Of a stretch of 64,000 nucleotides of DNA, positions 1-11,800 are shown piece by piece. The stretch comes from Rhynchopus euleeides (lineage: Eukaryota > Euglenozoa > Diplonemea > Diplonemida > Diplonemidae): NCBI GenBank assembly GCA_963210315.1, contig OY723297.1, positions 1,240,001-1,304,000 of the forward strand, written 5' to 3'. Below the pieces are notes generated by a model. That model worked only from the letters and a program-made list of their open reading frames with translations. It had not been told where the DNA came from and made no database searches. Position numbers and translations under genes: made by a program. Within the stretch, counting starts at the first letter, position 1. Each line of letters begins with the position of its first letter.

Positions 1-2575
1 AGGACATTGGTTTTAAGGGGGGTCTGAGTTCTGCGGAACTGGCTTCAAGGGACGCCCCCTCGTAATGACTGGGTGGATGGAGCCAAGTAATACCAGGTGG
101 TCGGACACCGGAACTCTCGGCATTTATTAGTCGCGGGAACTGTGTCCGTGTGGTCGGGTGTGACCCCTTCCGATTCCACTGATTCCACTCTTGAACATGT
201 AGTGTTGAAAGATACTTGGTGTTCTGATGTTTTACAGGGTACTTGACAAAGGAAAGAGGGTGGTCAGTCTTGTGATCCACCCTGAATCCTTCCTGTGAGC
301 AGCAGATCCACAACACCTCGACTTCTTTCAGCGGCTGTATTGATATTGCCTGACACAGCAAACATGATTCAATTGGAGGAACAAGCCTCGTACACCAGCG
401 GCCCAAAAGGTGGATTTCATGTATGGTTTTAGGATTTCCCTTACTACTGATGGTGTAGAGACTACAAAGCCTGACCTGATGACGCCGCCATGAACCTGGG
501 AGACACGCCGCGTGAGAAGGGACCTCGGTGCGGGGTGGCGTGAAGATCCTGCCTGAGTGCCCTCGTCGGGACCCGCGGTAAACCGTGGCGTTCCCCCCGA
601 GGCAAGTCCAGGACGAAGGTTGCAGATAACCGCTGCATCTATTCGTCCGAAAGGAGCTCACAGGATAGGGGAACTGCCCACATCCCACTCACGACAGTGT
701 ATCCGAAAGGTGCACTGCGCGTGTGGTGGCGGTGTCGGGTCCAGACCCACCTCGTTCCCCATGCCCGTCAGTTGTTGCCCCTCCAGGGGTGGCTGCTGTC
801 TGGCATGGGGGGCGCCCTCCCTGCCTTGCAAGGGAAAATGTAGAACGGCATGCTGCCCGTTTCTTCATTTTTCACCTTGCCTGGTAGGGGGGGAACCTCT
901 CACGAGGCAAAAAAGAGGAACGGCATGCTGCCCGTTCACTCATTTTTGCCTCGAGGGGGTAAAATATGCGGAAAGGACTAACATCCCGCATATTTTCTCC
1001 AGCCAAAAATAGCAGGAAATCCCGCGTATTCCCCCATAAATCTACCATATTTCATCGTATTTCCCCCATATTTCCGTCATAATCCCCCCATATTCCACCC
1101 GTCGCGATATGCGGGACCTTTTAGGGGCTGAATCGGGGGGAAAATGGCTTCCCCATAAAGGGGGGACAAGTATGCCTAGGGGGGGGGGGGGTGAAAATTG
1201 TTTTTACGCACACGGCCTTCGCGCGGAAAGTGTCATTCCGCTCTGCCAAACGTGCTCTACGCACCACCACTCCAACAAAACAACTTTCGGCAGTTGTCTC
1301 GTTTTGCTGTCACTTTACGATCCAGCGGGGGTACAGATAGTTTCCCGGATGTCAAGGAGCGGCTGCTGGTTCCCTGGTTTGGGATGTTTTTTTTGCCCAA
1401 ACAAGCTTGCTTGTCACAGCGAAAGAGTCAGTGGGAGCGTACCCGCGCGCAGTGTTTTGAGAGAGCAACACAAATTCACTTAATCACAGCAACGCCCTTT
1501 ACAGGGGCCACAACACACTGCCGCTCGTGCGCACAAACAAAACCCGGACTCTTTTTTGGCTTATCAGGCGTCCACCATCGATCTTGTGTGACACAGGTGC
1601 CTCCAACTTTTTATCGCCCTGCTGGAATTGTTGTATTCCTTTATCTGTTCGACCCATTTCCTTTCGGATCTGCGGAGCAAACCCCCTTGTGGATCTGCGT
1701 CTCTACATCTTGCAACCCCCTTTCTGCTACGCTGCATAAACTTTTTTTGCAGGTGGATGACCCCTGCAAACCACCGACACAAATTGCTTGAGTGAGCCAG
1801 AGACAGTGCAGGAACGGATAGCTCCCCAAGGCTGCGTTGTATTGTCCCGCTGGCATTCTTTGCATGAAGCCTGCGCAAATTCCACAATTTTCGTTTCGTT
1901 ACGTTGTTGTGTTTTCTCCGCATGAAGTAGGCAAGTATGCAAATTCTGGACGTTTCACGACACTCTGATTGCATGCTCCTGTGCCCCGTGCGTCGCGGTG
2001 AGAGAGAAGAAGGAGAAGGAGAAGAAGGAGAGAGACTGCATCTCCCCACCGGAATTACGCTGCCCTACGCCCTCCACTCTCGCCCCCCGAGGGAGACAAA
2101 CAACTCAACCCACTGCCGCCAGGGATGTGTCCCTGGGCCGGCAATGCCGCACCTGGTTTTTCTGCCCGCGCATATACCCGGGTGTTCTGTACAGCCCCTC
2201 AATTTGACCAGTACACATTGAATGTGAGTCGCTGCTGCTGTCCGCAGAGTGTCCTCCAGTGAACTGTTGATCTGCATGAGCCCTGACGAGCAGCATGTGA
2301 GGGCAGCCTGTGGAGTTTCTCGTTTGCCAAAGAGAGCTGAAACAGGCAAACAAACATTAACTGCGCCTCGCCGGGACGAGAAGGGGAAAGGGGGGTGACG
2401 GGACGGTTATTGCACTGCTATCCCCAGCCCCCGCCCACCAGCTCCCCTGCTGCCCGTCCGTGTTCTCTTGCTTCCCGCCCTTGCCTGTTGTACTTCTGTG
2501 CCCCTCCGCCCCTATTCTTTGACAGGAGACTTCTCCAAGTTTCCTGCGTTGTTTTCCTGTCTTGCCCATCTCCCA
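1..2575. other. Non-coding left flank with short local repeats
   Basis: No convincing gene. Open frames of up to about 200 codons exist on both strands, but none has a domain-like pattern and several frames overlap. A direct repeat around AACGGCATGCTGCCCGTT occurs near 850 and 923, each copy followed by a T-rich stretch, and the unit is nearly its own reverse complement. Between about 960 and 1100 short CCCGCATATT/CCCCATA motifs recur. The stretch 1440-1502 recurs at 29541-29612. Confidence 0.6.
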
Positions 2576-2617
2576 CACGGTGGGATCTTGTAAATTTTAC
2601 ATGTATAACTACAAGTA
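2576..2617 (+). repeat. Left terminal inverted repeat of the foldback element
   Basis: A 42-bp sequence starting CACGGTGGGATCTTGTAAAT and ending in ACTACAAGTA. It is the exact reverse complement of 5427-5468; homology stops abruptly outside both ends. Confidence 0.88.
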
Positions 2618-2780
2618 TAATACATGTACCGTAAACGGAAATATTGTGGACCGTAATAAAGGTGAACCGTACTATAGGTGGACCGTAAAAAAGATGGAAC
2701 AAATGGGATTTTTCCGGAACTTGGAACATTTTTACGGTCCACCTATTTTACGGTTGGGATAGTGGACTTGGCGGTTTTTT

Positions 2781-2945
2781 TACGAATTCCTTCGACGAAG
2801 TCGCGAAGGAACCAAGGAAATCGCACGACTGAAGCTGCAGGATTAACACCACAGGGCCTCAACACAGAGTGTGCGCTCACCATCGTCCGGGAACTGTTCT
2901 CCCACAGTTACTGCAGGGTGTACTACACTAAAGGAGTACGATTTC
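2781..2945 (+). repeat. Dispersed structured repeat, copy A (inside the foldback element)
   Basis: Shares blocks with three other copies (45285-45416, 52712-52876, 53857-54068): ACGACTGAAGC, AGGGCCTCAACACAG, TGTGCGCTCA, CCGGAACTGTTCTCCCACAG, and an end close to AAAGGAGTACGATTT. Its 5' part folds as TTCCTTCG...CGAAGGAA. This copy lacks the second arm of the CTCAA/TTGAG hairpin found in the others. It codes for nothing visible. Confidence 0.8.
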
Positions 2946-3442
2946 CCTGAATTTTCCGGGCACTGATTCACGAATTTACATCTGGAGGGAGCCCGGTGGT
3001 CTCAGCTTCTGTCTGCGCGCCCTGCCGTACTGTGGCTGCTTTTGTGGGCTCGTGCAGCAGGTTCTACTTTTACTTCTACTTTTACTTCTACCGGAACGCT
3101 CCTTGCATGGTACTACACTTCTCGAGGTGTGGTGGTGGGTGAGTCTCGAGGTGAGTGGTGGTGATCGTGCCCTTTCCACACGCAGGGAGGACTTGCTTCT
3201 CTTGCTGGTGTTGGTTGCGGTGGTGGAGGGAGGGTCCAAAGCTGGGAGGTCGGGAGGCCTACGTGCGGGAGTCTGCGGCGTGGAGGCCGCAGTCCGCGCC
3301 CCGCAACCCACCAGCCCGCGGGCGAAAAACACATTGTCTTTTCCATATTCAGTCCCAATAAATGGTGGACCGTAAAAAAGATGGAACGTTTGGCCTTTTT
3401 TTGGGAACTTGGAACATTTTTACGGTCCACCCTTTTTCCGTT

Positions 3443-3712
3443 TACGGTATTATACATGTATAATACTTGCATGTCAACTATTATACATGTATAATACATG
3501 TATATGCCTGAAATATACATGTAAAATACATGTATATCAAGTAAAAATACAAGTATAATACTTGCATGTCAACTATTATACTTGTATTTTTACTTGATAT
3601 ACATGTATTTTACATGTATATTTCAGGCATTTACATGTATTTTACATGTATAATACTTGTCATGCAAGTATTATACATGTATTTTACTTGTCATGCAAGT
3701 ATTGAACGATTT
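3443..3712 (+). repeat. Left inner arm of the foldback element (AT-rich, palindromic)
   Basis: Made of repeated TACATGTA and ATACATGTAT palindromes with TACTTGATATACATGTATTT blocks. The arm is internally self-complementary around position 3570 and as a whole is the reverse complement of about 4849-5100. The base composition is far more AT-rich than the flanks. Confidence 0.8.
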
Positions 3713-4062
3713 TGAACGATTTTTGGCCGTGCTCGTAGCATTCCCCGTTGAGGGGGTCGCTATTTCGTGTTCTCCTGGCCGCACGGAGGCATTGCCTTAC
3801 GTCGCCTCTTCCTCTTTTCCTTTGGTGGTGTGTTGGTCTGGCACAGAGGGCGGGACCGTGCTGATATGCACAGTGACGACTCTCCCTTTTGTTTTGTGCC
3901 CGCCTCCACCGAGATTCGGCTGATGCCTCTCAGACTGGGGGCGGGCGGTCGCCGACGCTGACGCGCCTGGCGGCCTGTGGAAAGTGACGTGGGGCTGGGA
4001 TGGGGGGGGGGGGTGCTGGGAGGTCGGGCCGAAGCCCTTGTTCTCTGATGATGTTATTTGGT

Positions 4063-4878
4063 TCACGCGTTCAGGTAGTCCTTCTCGCCGTGCTCCGTTA
4101 CCCCTGCCTCGGCCAGGTAGCGCAGCGCCTCCTTGCAGTTGTGCAACAGCAGGTTGTGCACGTTTGTGGCTGTGAGGTGGTGTCGGGCCGACGCTGTCGC
4201 GGGGCAGCCGAAGAAGAGGTGCTTCAGTGAGACCCCAGGCGGGGGGTGGCCCGGCGCATGCTTCAGGTAGGGTTGGCAAGGTGGTTGTGCCGTGCCCGGG
4301 ATGTCATGGTCGTAGACCAGGCGGTGGTGGTCGGCCCGGAGTCGGCGGATGGTGGTTTCCCCTAAGCGGGTGAGTCCCTCCATGCGGAGGTCGGGGCGTT
4401 GCAGTCGCGTCTCCCCGATTCCCGAACGGTACGCGTACACGCTGTCCGTGCGGGGCACCGTTGCGTCGTTGTAGATGTGTCGGCGGAGGACGACACGAGC
4501 CGACGCGAGGCTAACCGGTTCCATCTGCGGCCGGAAGGCACCGATTTGCGCCTGTTTGTCAGCGAGTTCGTTCCCTGCTACCCCAACGTGTGACGGGATG
4601 TAGCGGAGGTGGGTGGTGACATCGTGGGTTTGGGCGAGCTCGTTCAACCACCTCCAGATGTCCCATTCGGTGGATCCTCTCGCTCGCTGCGGGCCGCTCA
4701 GCAGCGCGTTCAGTGCGCTCTGCGAGTCTGTGAGGATGGCGATCGTTTCGCCTGGGGATACCAGGGTGCATAGGTGAGCGAGGGATTCTCTGATGGCCAC
4801 CAGCTCCGCCTGGTAGCTGATGCAGCGGAGTCCTGCCGGCCAGGCGAGTATTTTACATGTATAATACTTGCATGACAA
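4063..4878 (-). pseudogene. Truncated LINE RNase H domain plus C-terminal region
   Basis: The frame encodes an RNase HI-type domain of the kind found at the C terminus of I/Ingi/R1-like non-LTR retrotransposons. Visible landmarks are the helix with the catalytic Glu (SYQAELVAIRESL), the strand with catalytic Asp (ILTDSQSALNALL) and the last motif with Asp (IPSHVGVAGNELADKQA). A downstream stretch, HLFFGCPATASARHHL followed by EALRYLAEAG, resembles the usual C-terminal tail of such polyproteins. The first catalytic Asp (normally in a DGS motif on the first strand) is missing: the reading frame is cut there and continues into the foldback arm repeat. No reverse transcriptase or endonuclease is present. 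I infer a captured, inactive fragment; whether it is transcribed is unknown. Confidence 0.8.
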
Positions 4879-5100
4879 GTATTATACATGTAAAATACAT
4901 GTAAATGCCTGAAATATACATGTAAAATACATGTATATCAAGTAAAAATACAAGTATAATAGTTGACATGCAAGTATTATACTTGTATTTTTACTTGATA
5001 TACATGTATTTTACATGTATATTTCAGGCATATACATGTATTATACATGTATAATAGTTGACATGCAAGTATTATACATGTATAATACATGTATATACCG
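4849..5100 (-). repeat. Right inner arm of the foldback element
   Basis: Reverse-complement partner of 3443-3712, with the same TACATGTA-based repeats and the same internal symmetry. It abuts directly the 5' end of the RNase H fragment, so the fragment's first codons are read out of the repeat. Confidence 0.8.
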
Positions 5101-5426
5101 TATACGTAAATATTATGGAACGTAAATATTATGGAACGGGCCCATTTTTGCCCGGTCCGTTCCATAATATTTACGTTCCAAAATATTTACAGGGCCAGTT
5201 GGGGACTCAGTGGTGAGGATGGCTTGCCTCAGGAATCGCACGAAAAGTGCACGAGTAGGTCCCGTCAGGGACTCTGTATGCCGTCCGATCACCTGGTCCA
5301 AGTCCCCGAGTCGCAGAAAGCCCTGTAAATATTATGGAACGAAAAAAATCTGGAACGCCAACCCACCAGCGTTCCAAAATATTTACGTTCCATAATATTT
5401 ACGTTCCAAAATATTTACGTATACGG

Positions 5427-5468
5427 TACTTGTAGTTATACATGTAAAATTTACAAGATCCCACCGTG
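5427..5468 (-). repeat. Right terminal inverted repeat of the foldback element
   Basis: Perfect reverse complement of 2576-2617. It ends ACAAGATCCCACCGTG, followed by unrelated C-rich sequence about 385 bp before the likely start of the coiled-coil gene. Confidence 0.88.
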
Positions 5469-5852
5469 CAGTATAGTTACCCCCCCCCCCGTTGTCTGAT
5501 GCATCTTCCGTGCATCCGACAACAGAACCCCACCCGAGCCACCGGAGCCCCATCTCCCGCGCCCTCCCGCTCCCTCCTCGGCTACTCGCCGCAGCCGAGC
5601 GTCTTGCCACATCTGTCGGAGTGGCTGGCACAAGATCTGTGCAGATCACCAGCAACAGGCGAAGCAGAACATTGCCACACACCCCCACCCTACCCCCATC
5701 CCCTCCCCACCCCTCAACCCTCTTGCACATGGGGGTGGGTTTTGGACTTTGCGTCCGTCTGGCTCTTGTCGGCACTGCACTACGATGTCATCTCGGCATC
5801 TTTTTCACGCCCACCGCACAACATCGCTGCCAGGGAGGGGTGCGGTGGTGCA

Positions 5853-8800
5853 ATGCACCATGGCAAGAAGCAGGCCAGCCGAGATGTCGACCTCCCGTGC
5901 CTGCCTGTGTTCGGCAGCAGCAGGCCCAGCGTGCACAGCGCAACGTCATCTGCGGTGATGGGCAGCAGTGCCCTCCCTTCCCCCGTGTCTCTGGACACGC
6001 GCACCCCTGTGCGGTACGGGCCTGGGCAGGGGCAGGGGCAGGGCTACCTCCGCACCAGCGCCCCCACCACCTCAGCCGCCACCGCCGCTCCGCAGCAGGC
6101 GTGGGTGCATGACAGCGCGTCCCCCGAGGTCTTCACCTCACGCGCAACACCCTCGACGGGGTATCAGACCATCACGCCCCTCGCCGGGCCCACATCATAT
6201 GCACCCCCGGCCTCCACCGGCGCGCCCCCAGTGCCGCCACACGCGGCTGCAGCGGCGCCCACACGGAGCTGGCTTGGCCCGGGCACGTTGGACGAGCCTG
6301 GGGACAGCGTGTTTGCGGTGTCCGCCCTGACCAACACCTCGACATCCAGCGCCGTGTCGCGTGTCCCACAGGCGGTGCCCGTTGGGCAGGCTGTGCCTGC
6401 CGCGCGTCCTATGGTGCCTCCTCCAGCGTTGAGTGCGGCGTATAGCAGCCAGCAGGTGGGGGACCTGTCGCTGGAGGCGATAGACGACAACATTGCGAGC
6501 CTAATGGGCGTCATGAACGAGGTGTACTCTGCAACGGAGAGGCAGAAGCAGGAGAGCGCTGTGAAGGCGCGGCAGTTTGAGGAGAAGCAGAAGCACATAG
6601 TCGGGCTGCTGCAGCGCCTCACCGCGACGCCCACAGCCACGCCTAACTCATCCGTCAACACGCTGTCGCCGACGCGGCGCAGCCCCACCGTGCGGAGCCC
6701 TTCGGGCTCGCCAGGCATACGTCGCACAGCAACACTTTCACCCCCGCGCCCCTCGACATCGCATCAGGATGGGCAGGTGGCGGGGCGTCTGACGCAGCCA
6801 GCACGTCCCGGGTTGATGGCGGTGCAGCGGCAGCGGAGCCTGTCGCAGCCGGCGAAGCCGTCGTCGCCGGAGGTGGGTGAGGAGGAGGGAGAGCACGGCA
6901 GGCTGTCGAAGAAGTGCCACCTGCTGGCCACAGAGCTCGTGTCATCGGTGCAGAAGACGCAGACCCTGCAGGCACAGCTGAAGGAGTCTGGCGATGAGGT
7001 GTCGGCGCGTGAGATGGAGAACACGCGCCTGCGGCACGAGGTGGCGGGGCTGCGGACGCGTGTGTCAGACCTGGAGGCGCGGCGCACGGCGTCGCCCCCT
7101 GCGGAGAAGCCGGTGGCTGTGCAGATGGCGAAGCGGACGTCGCCTGTGAGGGGCCTGCCCGCAGGGCAGGCGGCACGGCAGGCGGCACCTAACACCCAGC
7201 AGCGCAGTGGGCTTGTGCGTGCCACGGCTATCATTGTGGACGAGCCCCTCCCCTCAAAGACAGAGGCGGTGGCGGTCGACGCGCACATGCGGGTGCAGCT
7301 GCGCGACGCGCTGATCGACAAGGCGAGGATGGAGGAGGAGCTGCGGCACACCAAGGAGCAGCTGGCGGAGTCTGTCACCCGCGAGTCGCGGCGTGCCGTG
7401 GAGATGAGCAAGTGGGGCAGCGAAGGGCGTGTCACACCTGTGCCTGCTGCGCCTACGGCGGTGAAGGGGAAGGGGAAGGGGAAGGGGCCTTCACTGGAGT
7501 CGGTGGAGCACATCCTGCAGTCCGACGAGCTGCATGGGAAGACTGCCAACCCTCAGGTGGTGTCACTGATGCTCGAGGAGCAGCACAGCCGTGCCCAGAT
7601 TGTGTTGGATCACGCCCTGGCTTGGCGGCAGCGCTGTGTGCATGTGTCCTCCAAGCTTGCGGACCACATCACCCACGCCAAGATGATCCAGGCCGAGCGC
7701 GACAGCCTCCGCGTCTCCCTCCAGAAGGCCCCGCCGCCGCCACAGCCGCAGCCGCTGCCTCCACCCCCCGCCGTACACCACCAGCACCAGCACCAGCAGA
7801 CGCCCTGCCAGGACACCACCACCACTGCCACGTCGCCCTTCGCCTCGCTGGCTGTCGCACCTCCTCAGGCTCAGCAGAAGCTGTACACCCAAGAGGATGT
7901 GGACATGCTGAAGCAGGACTGGGCGGAGAAGATTGCCGACCTGGAGGCGACGGTGCATACACACATGCAGGAACAGGATGAGGCGTCATCGCAGACCCTC
8001 GATGAGCACATGCGGGTAAAGGACGAGCGCATCCGGCAGCTGGAGGCACAGGTGGAAGAAGCACGGGCGGAGCAGGCAGCCTCGCCTTCACCCTCCGGCA
8101 CCACCGAGGCGCTACTGCTGTCGGAGCAGGTCACAAGCTTCAACAAAGAGCGCCTCCGCCTGCAGGAGAAGGTGATCGACCTGGAGACGAAGCTGTTCCT
8201 CGTGTCCTCCACCCAGCCTGCCGACGACGACGACGTCAACCTCGACGCGACCATCCCGGCAGACCCGCTGCAGGCGCAGCTCACCACGGTCAGCTCTGCG
8301 CGCCGCCTCCACGAAGTGCTGTGCGCGACATGCAAGGTCTCCCTCCAAAACGACCGCGAGATGTCACGCTTCCTGCAGCTAGCGCTGGACGGCAGGACCG
8401 CACAGACCTACGACGACATCATGCAGGAGCTGGAGCGCCTCCGCGTGGATGAGGTGCAGATGAAGGAGCGTGTCAGCGATCTGGAGTCTGACAACTACGA
8501 GCTGGAGTGCGTCAAGGAGAGTGCCGAGACAGCCTGCGAGGAGGCGAGGCAGAGGATTGCGGCACTCGAGACCTCGCGGGATGCCTGGTGGCGTGAGTGC
8601 AGCAGCATCCTCCGCCAGATGGCAGAGCGCCGGCGCGAGGCGTCGGAGTCCCTCAAGGAGCTGGAGGACCTGCGGCTCGAGGTGCAGGCGCTGCGGGCGG
8701 AGAACGTGCGGCTCAACGGCTCCCTCACATCCCCGGGGGCCTCGCCGAGCCCGCAGCGCAGCTTGCTGGCGGAGCAGCTGAGCGACCTGCAGAAGGAGAA

Positions 8801-11800
8801 GGCCAACCTGGAGGACATGCTGCAGAGCGCCTTCGCGGAGAGCACCGCCGAGGTGGAGTCGCTACGGTCACGCCTGGAGAGTGCCACGGCAGGGTCGGAG
8901 GCGGAGATCCAGAGGCTGCGGGAGGAGAATGCGTTGCTTGTGAGGCGTGCGTCTGGGGGTGGCAAGCAGGGGGACCAGGCGTCTGTGGGGTCAGGGCAGA
9001 CGAGGCGTCCGTCAGGCTCGTCGCAGGTGCAGAGTGGGAAAGGGGGGTCGCAGCGGCAGGCGTCGGCGCCGGTGACGCCGCGTGCATCGAAGCAGCACCG
9101 CCAGCAGCAGCCGCGGACTCCGCCCCAGAGGAAGCCGCAGCTGCCGGTGGAGGCCACGCGTGCCCATCTTAAAAAGCTGCACGACGCAGAGAAGAAGCAC
9201 ACAAAGGAAGCTAGCACACCTGTATGCCTGGGCTGCGCTGTAGGGGGGTCGGGGGTGGCGGGGGGTTGTTTTTCTAGAGAGAGTGAAGGAGAGAAGAGCG
9301 TCGGGCTGTTGATTTAGTTGCAAGCGGGAAGGTGTCTAGGAGCTGTGTTGCCGTGCGCTGCGCACCGCCTTCTTGCTGCCAGACGATGGGGGTTTTGTGG
9401 GGGGGGAATTGAGTCGACTGTGTTGAGGCAGCAAACCCCAATCCCCACCCCCCGCACCCCCTTGCCAAGGGGGTGCGGGGAGGGGGGATCCGAGTGACAA
9501 GGCTGTCTTGCAGAAGCTCCAAGAGGCACCACTCGCCATTTTGCCCTCCCCCACCTCTGCAGAAGGCTGCCACGCCGTCACGGGAGCCCACATCCCCTCT
9601 GCTGGTGCCGCGGAACAACCCAGGCCCGCGGGGCCCAGCGGGCAGATGGTCTGAGCGCCGGAACAGCGAGCCGGCAGTGACACCGCCTGTCGCATTGCCG
9701 ACAACCACACCACGGAGAGCGAGGCCGTCGCCCACCCTTCGGGGGCAGGCTGTGCCTGTATGTCTTGTTGCTTGGATGGCAGAGGCGGCGTTGCGTGTGG
9801 TCATGGTTGTGTATATTGTGCTGTGGTGGAGGGGTGTGAGGAGGGAGGGGCTTTTGTGAGGCCCGGTAGGGTGGAGCGGGAGGGTGTCGCACCGTCCTGG
9901 CAGCCTTGGTGGGAGGGGAGAGAGGGGCCAGACGCACACCGCACGGCCTCGCATGGCATTTTTTGTGACAAGATTGCACCGAGTTGCACCTCATTCCACT
10001 ACCTCACTCACAGGATGTAGACGTCAACGCGTCGCACTCTCCTACGACTTCGTATGCCATCCCGTCGCCACGCGGACGCCGTATTTCGCTCTCGGGGTCG
10101 ATGCGGTCAAAGGGTGATGATGAGCGTTTGCCGCCGCCAACATCAATCGTTTCCCCGCGCAGAGGGAGTTCGCATGAGCGGTCCCGCTCCCCGATGCCTG
10201 TGGAGGTATGTTGTGTCACTTTGTTGGGAGGGGTGTCTGGCACGATACAGCGTGTTGTTCTAACACCGCACCTAAGGCAAGGGAAGGACGGCCGCTGCTC
10301 CGCCTGTCCCTAGTCAATGCGGTGGAGATGCGTCAGCTGAGGCTTGCAGCACAGATATCACACACACCGCACTGCACAATGCACACCGAACAAACTCCTA
10401 GGAAGTGAGCTGTGCCCTCCATGCACTGCTCACGCCGAGTTCCTGTGAGATGCGAGAGAGACGTGCTGCAGGTGCACACACATGATACCATACCACACCA
10501 CACCCCCTCCCACTGTCGAGGGTGTTCCGACACATGATGACATTTCCACACGGAACTTCCATGCATTCTACCCAAAAGGGCTGAATATGAGCATTCTAAA
10601 GAATAGGTCGAGGGCTGACCTGTGTCGTTACTCTTCAATTCCATTCTCACCTCATCTGTCCGTCTTCCTGATGTGCACGCACTGTCACGCCGATCCCGCA
10701 ATGCATTGTACGGATGATGACACAACACGCAAACCTTCAACGCCAGTCTTGCTTCTGACCTTCTTGATAGAAAAAGGTTGCCTATTTTCAAATTTTCTGA
10801 CCTCCCGTCTTCTCAACCTGCACATCACACAACATCACTGTACCGCACTACACAATGCACGCCGAACAAACTCCTAGGAAGTGAGCTGTGCCCTCCATGC
10901 ACTGCTCACGCCGAGTTCCTGTGAGATGCGAGAGAGACGTGCTGCAGGTGCACACACATGACACCACACCACACCACACCCCCTCCCACTGTCGAGGGTG
11001 TTCCGACACATGATGACATTTCCACACGGAACTTCCATGCATTCTACCCAAAAGGGCTGAATATGAGCATTCTAAAGAATAGGTCGAGGGCTGACCCGTG
11101 TCGTTGCGCTGCAAAGTGTGCGCGCCCACACAATACACCGCTACACCACACCACCACACGAGTGCGTATGATCGACACGACAGAGAGCTGGTGCTGCCTG
11201 TTTGCAGACTTGCAGCCCACCTTGACGCCCTTCGGGGCATGCAGACACAGCTCTCACGTCTGAGCCTCGTTGTGGTGGTGTAAGGGATGAATGGAGGAAC
11301 GAACGAATGTGGAACATATCGAGGGAGTTCTAACACCGCACCTAAGGCAAGGGAAGGACGGCCGCTGCTCCGCCTATCCCTAGTCAATGCGGTGGAGATG
11401 AGTCACCCAGACAGACTCCTGGTCCCACCAGCACGCCGCACTGCACTACACGACAGAGAGCTGGTGCTGCCTGTTTGCAGACTTGCAGCCCACCTTGACA
11501 CCCTTCAGGGCATGCAGACACAGCTCTCACGTCTGAGCCTCGTTGTGGTGGTGTAAGGGATGAATGGAGGAAGGACCGAATGTAGAACATATCGAGGGAG
11601 TTGCAACACCGCACCTAAGGCAAGGGAAGGACGGCCGCTGCTCCGCCTGTCCCTAGTCAATGCGGTGGAGATGCGTCACCCAGACAGACTCCTGGTCCCA
11701 CCAGCACGCCGCACTGCACTACGCAATGCAAACTGAACAAACTCCTAGGAAGTGAGCTGTGCCCTCCATGCACTGCTCACGCCGAGTTCCTGTGAGATGC

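Larger units (their letters stand above)
2576..5468. mobile_element. Foldback-type transposable element, about 2.9 kb, carrying a captured RNase H fragment
   Basis: The two ends are perfect 42-bp inverted repeats (2576-2617 and 5427-5468), beginning CACGGTGGGATCTTGTAAAT. Inside them are more inverted repeats: short hairpins built on GGTGGACCGTAAAAA (2674-2746, 3364-3431) or on TAAATATTATGGAAC (5104-5176, 5330-5420), and two long AT-rich arms (about 3443-3712 and 4849-5100) that are reverse complements of each other. This stacking of inverted repeats is typical of foldback elements. The core between the arms holds a - strand RNase H fragment (4063-4878), and the left half holds a copy of a dispersed repeat (2781-2945). 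Immediate flanks end and begin with CA, so a 2-bp duplication is possible but weak. No transposase is visible, so it is probably non-autonomous. It could alternatively be several nested inverted-repeat elements. Confidence 0.8.

Noticed and set aside
1198-2049. Overlapping open frames of 160-200 codons on both strands
   Set aside because: No pattern, no start context, and they overlap each other; part lies in a dispersed repeat (1440-1502).
2960-3340. Possible gene on either strand in the left part of the foldback element
   Set aside because: Both frames are Leu- or Pro/Arg-rich low complexity with no domain; treated as element filler.
5466-5852. N-terminal extension of the coiled-coil gene to 5466
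   Set aside because: The first codons lie in the foldback element's terminal repeat and the extension is Pro/His-rich spacer-like; later ATGs are preferred.
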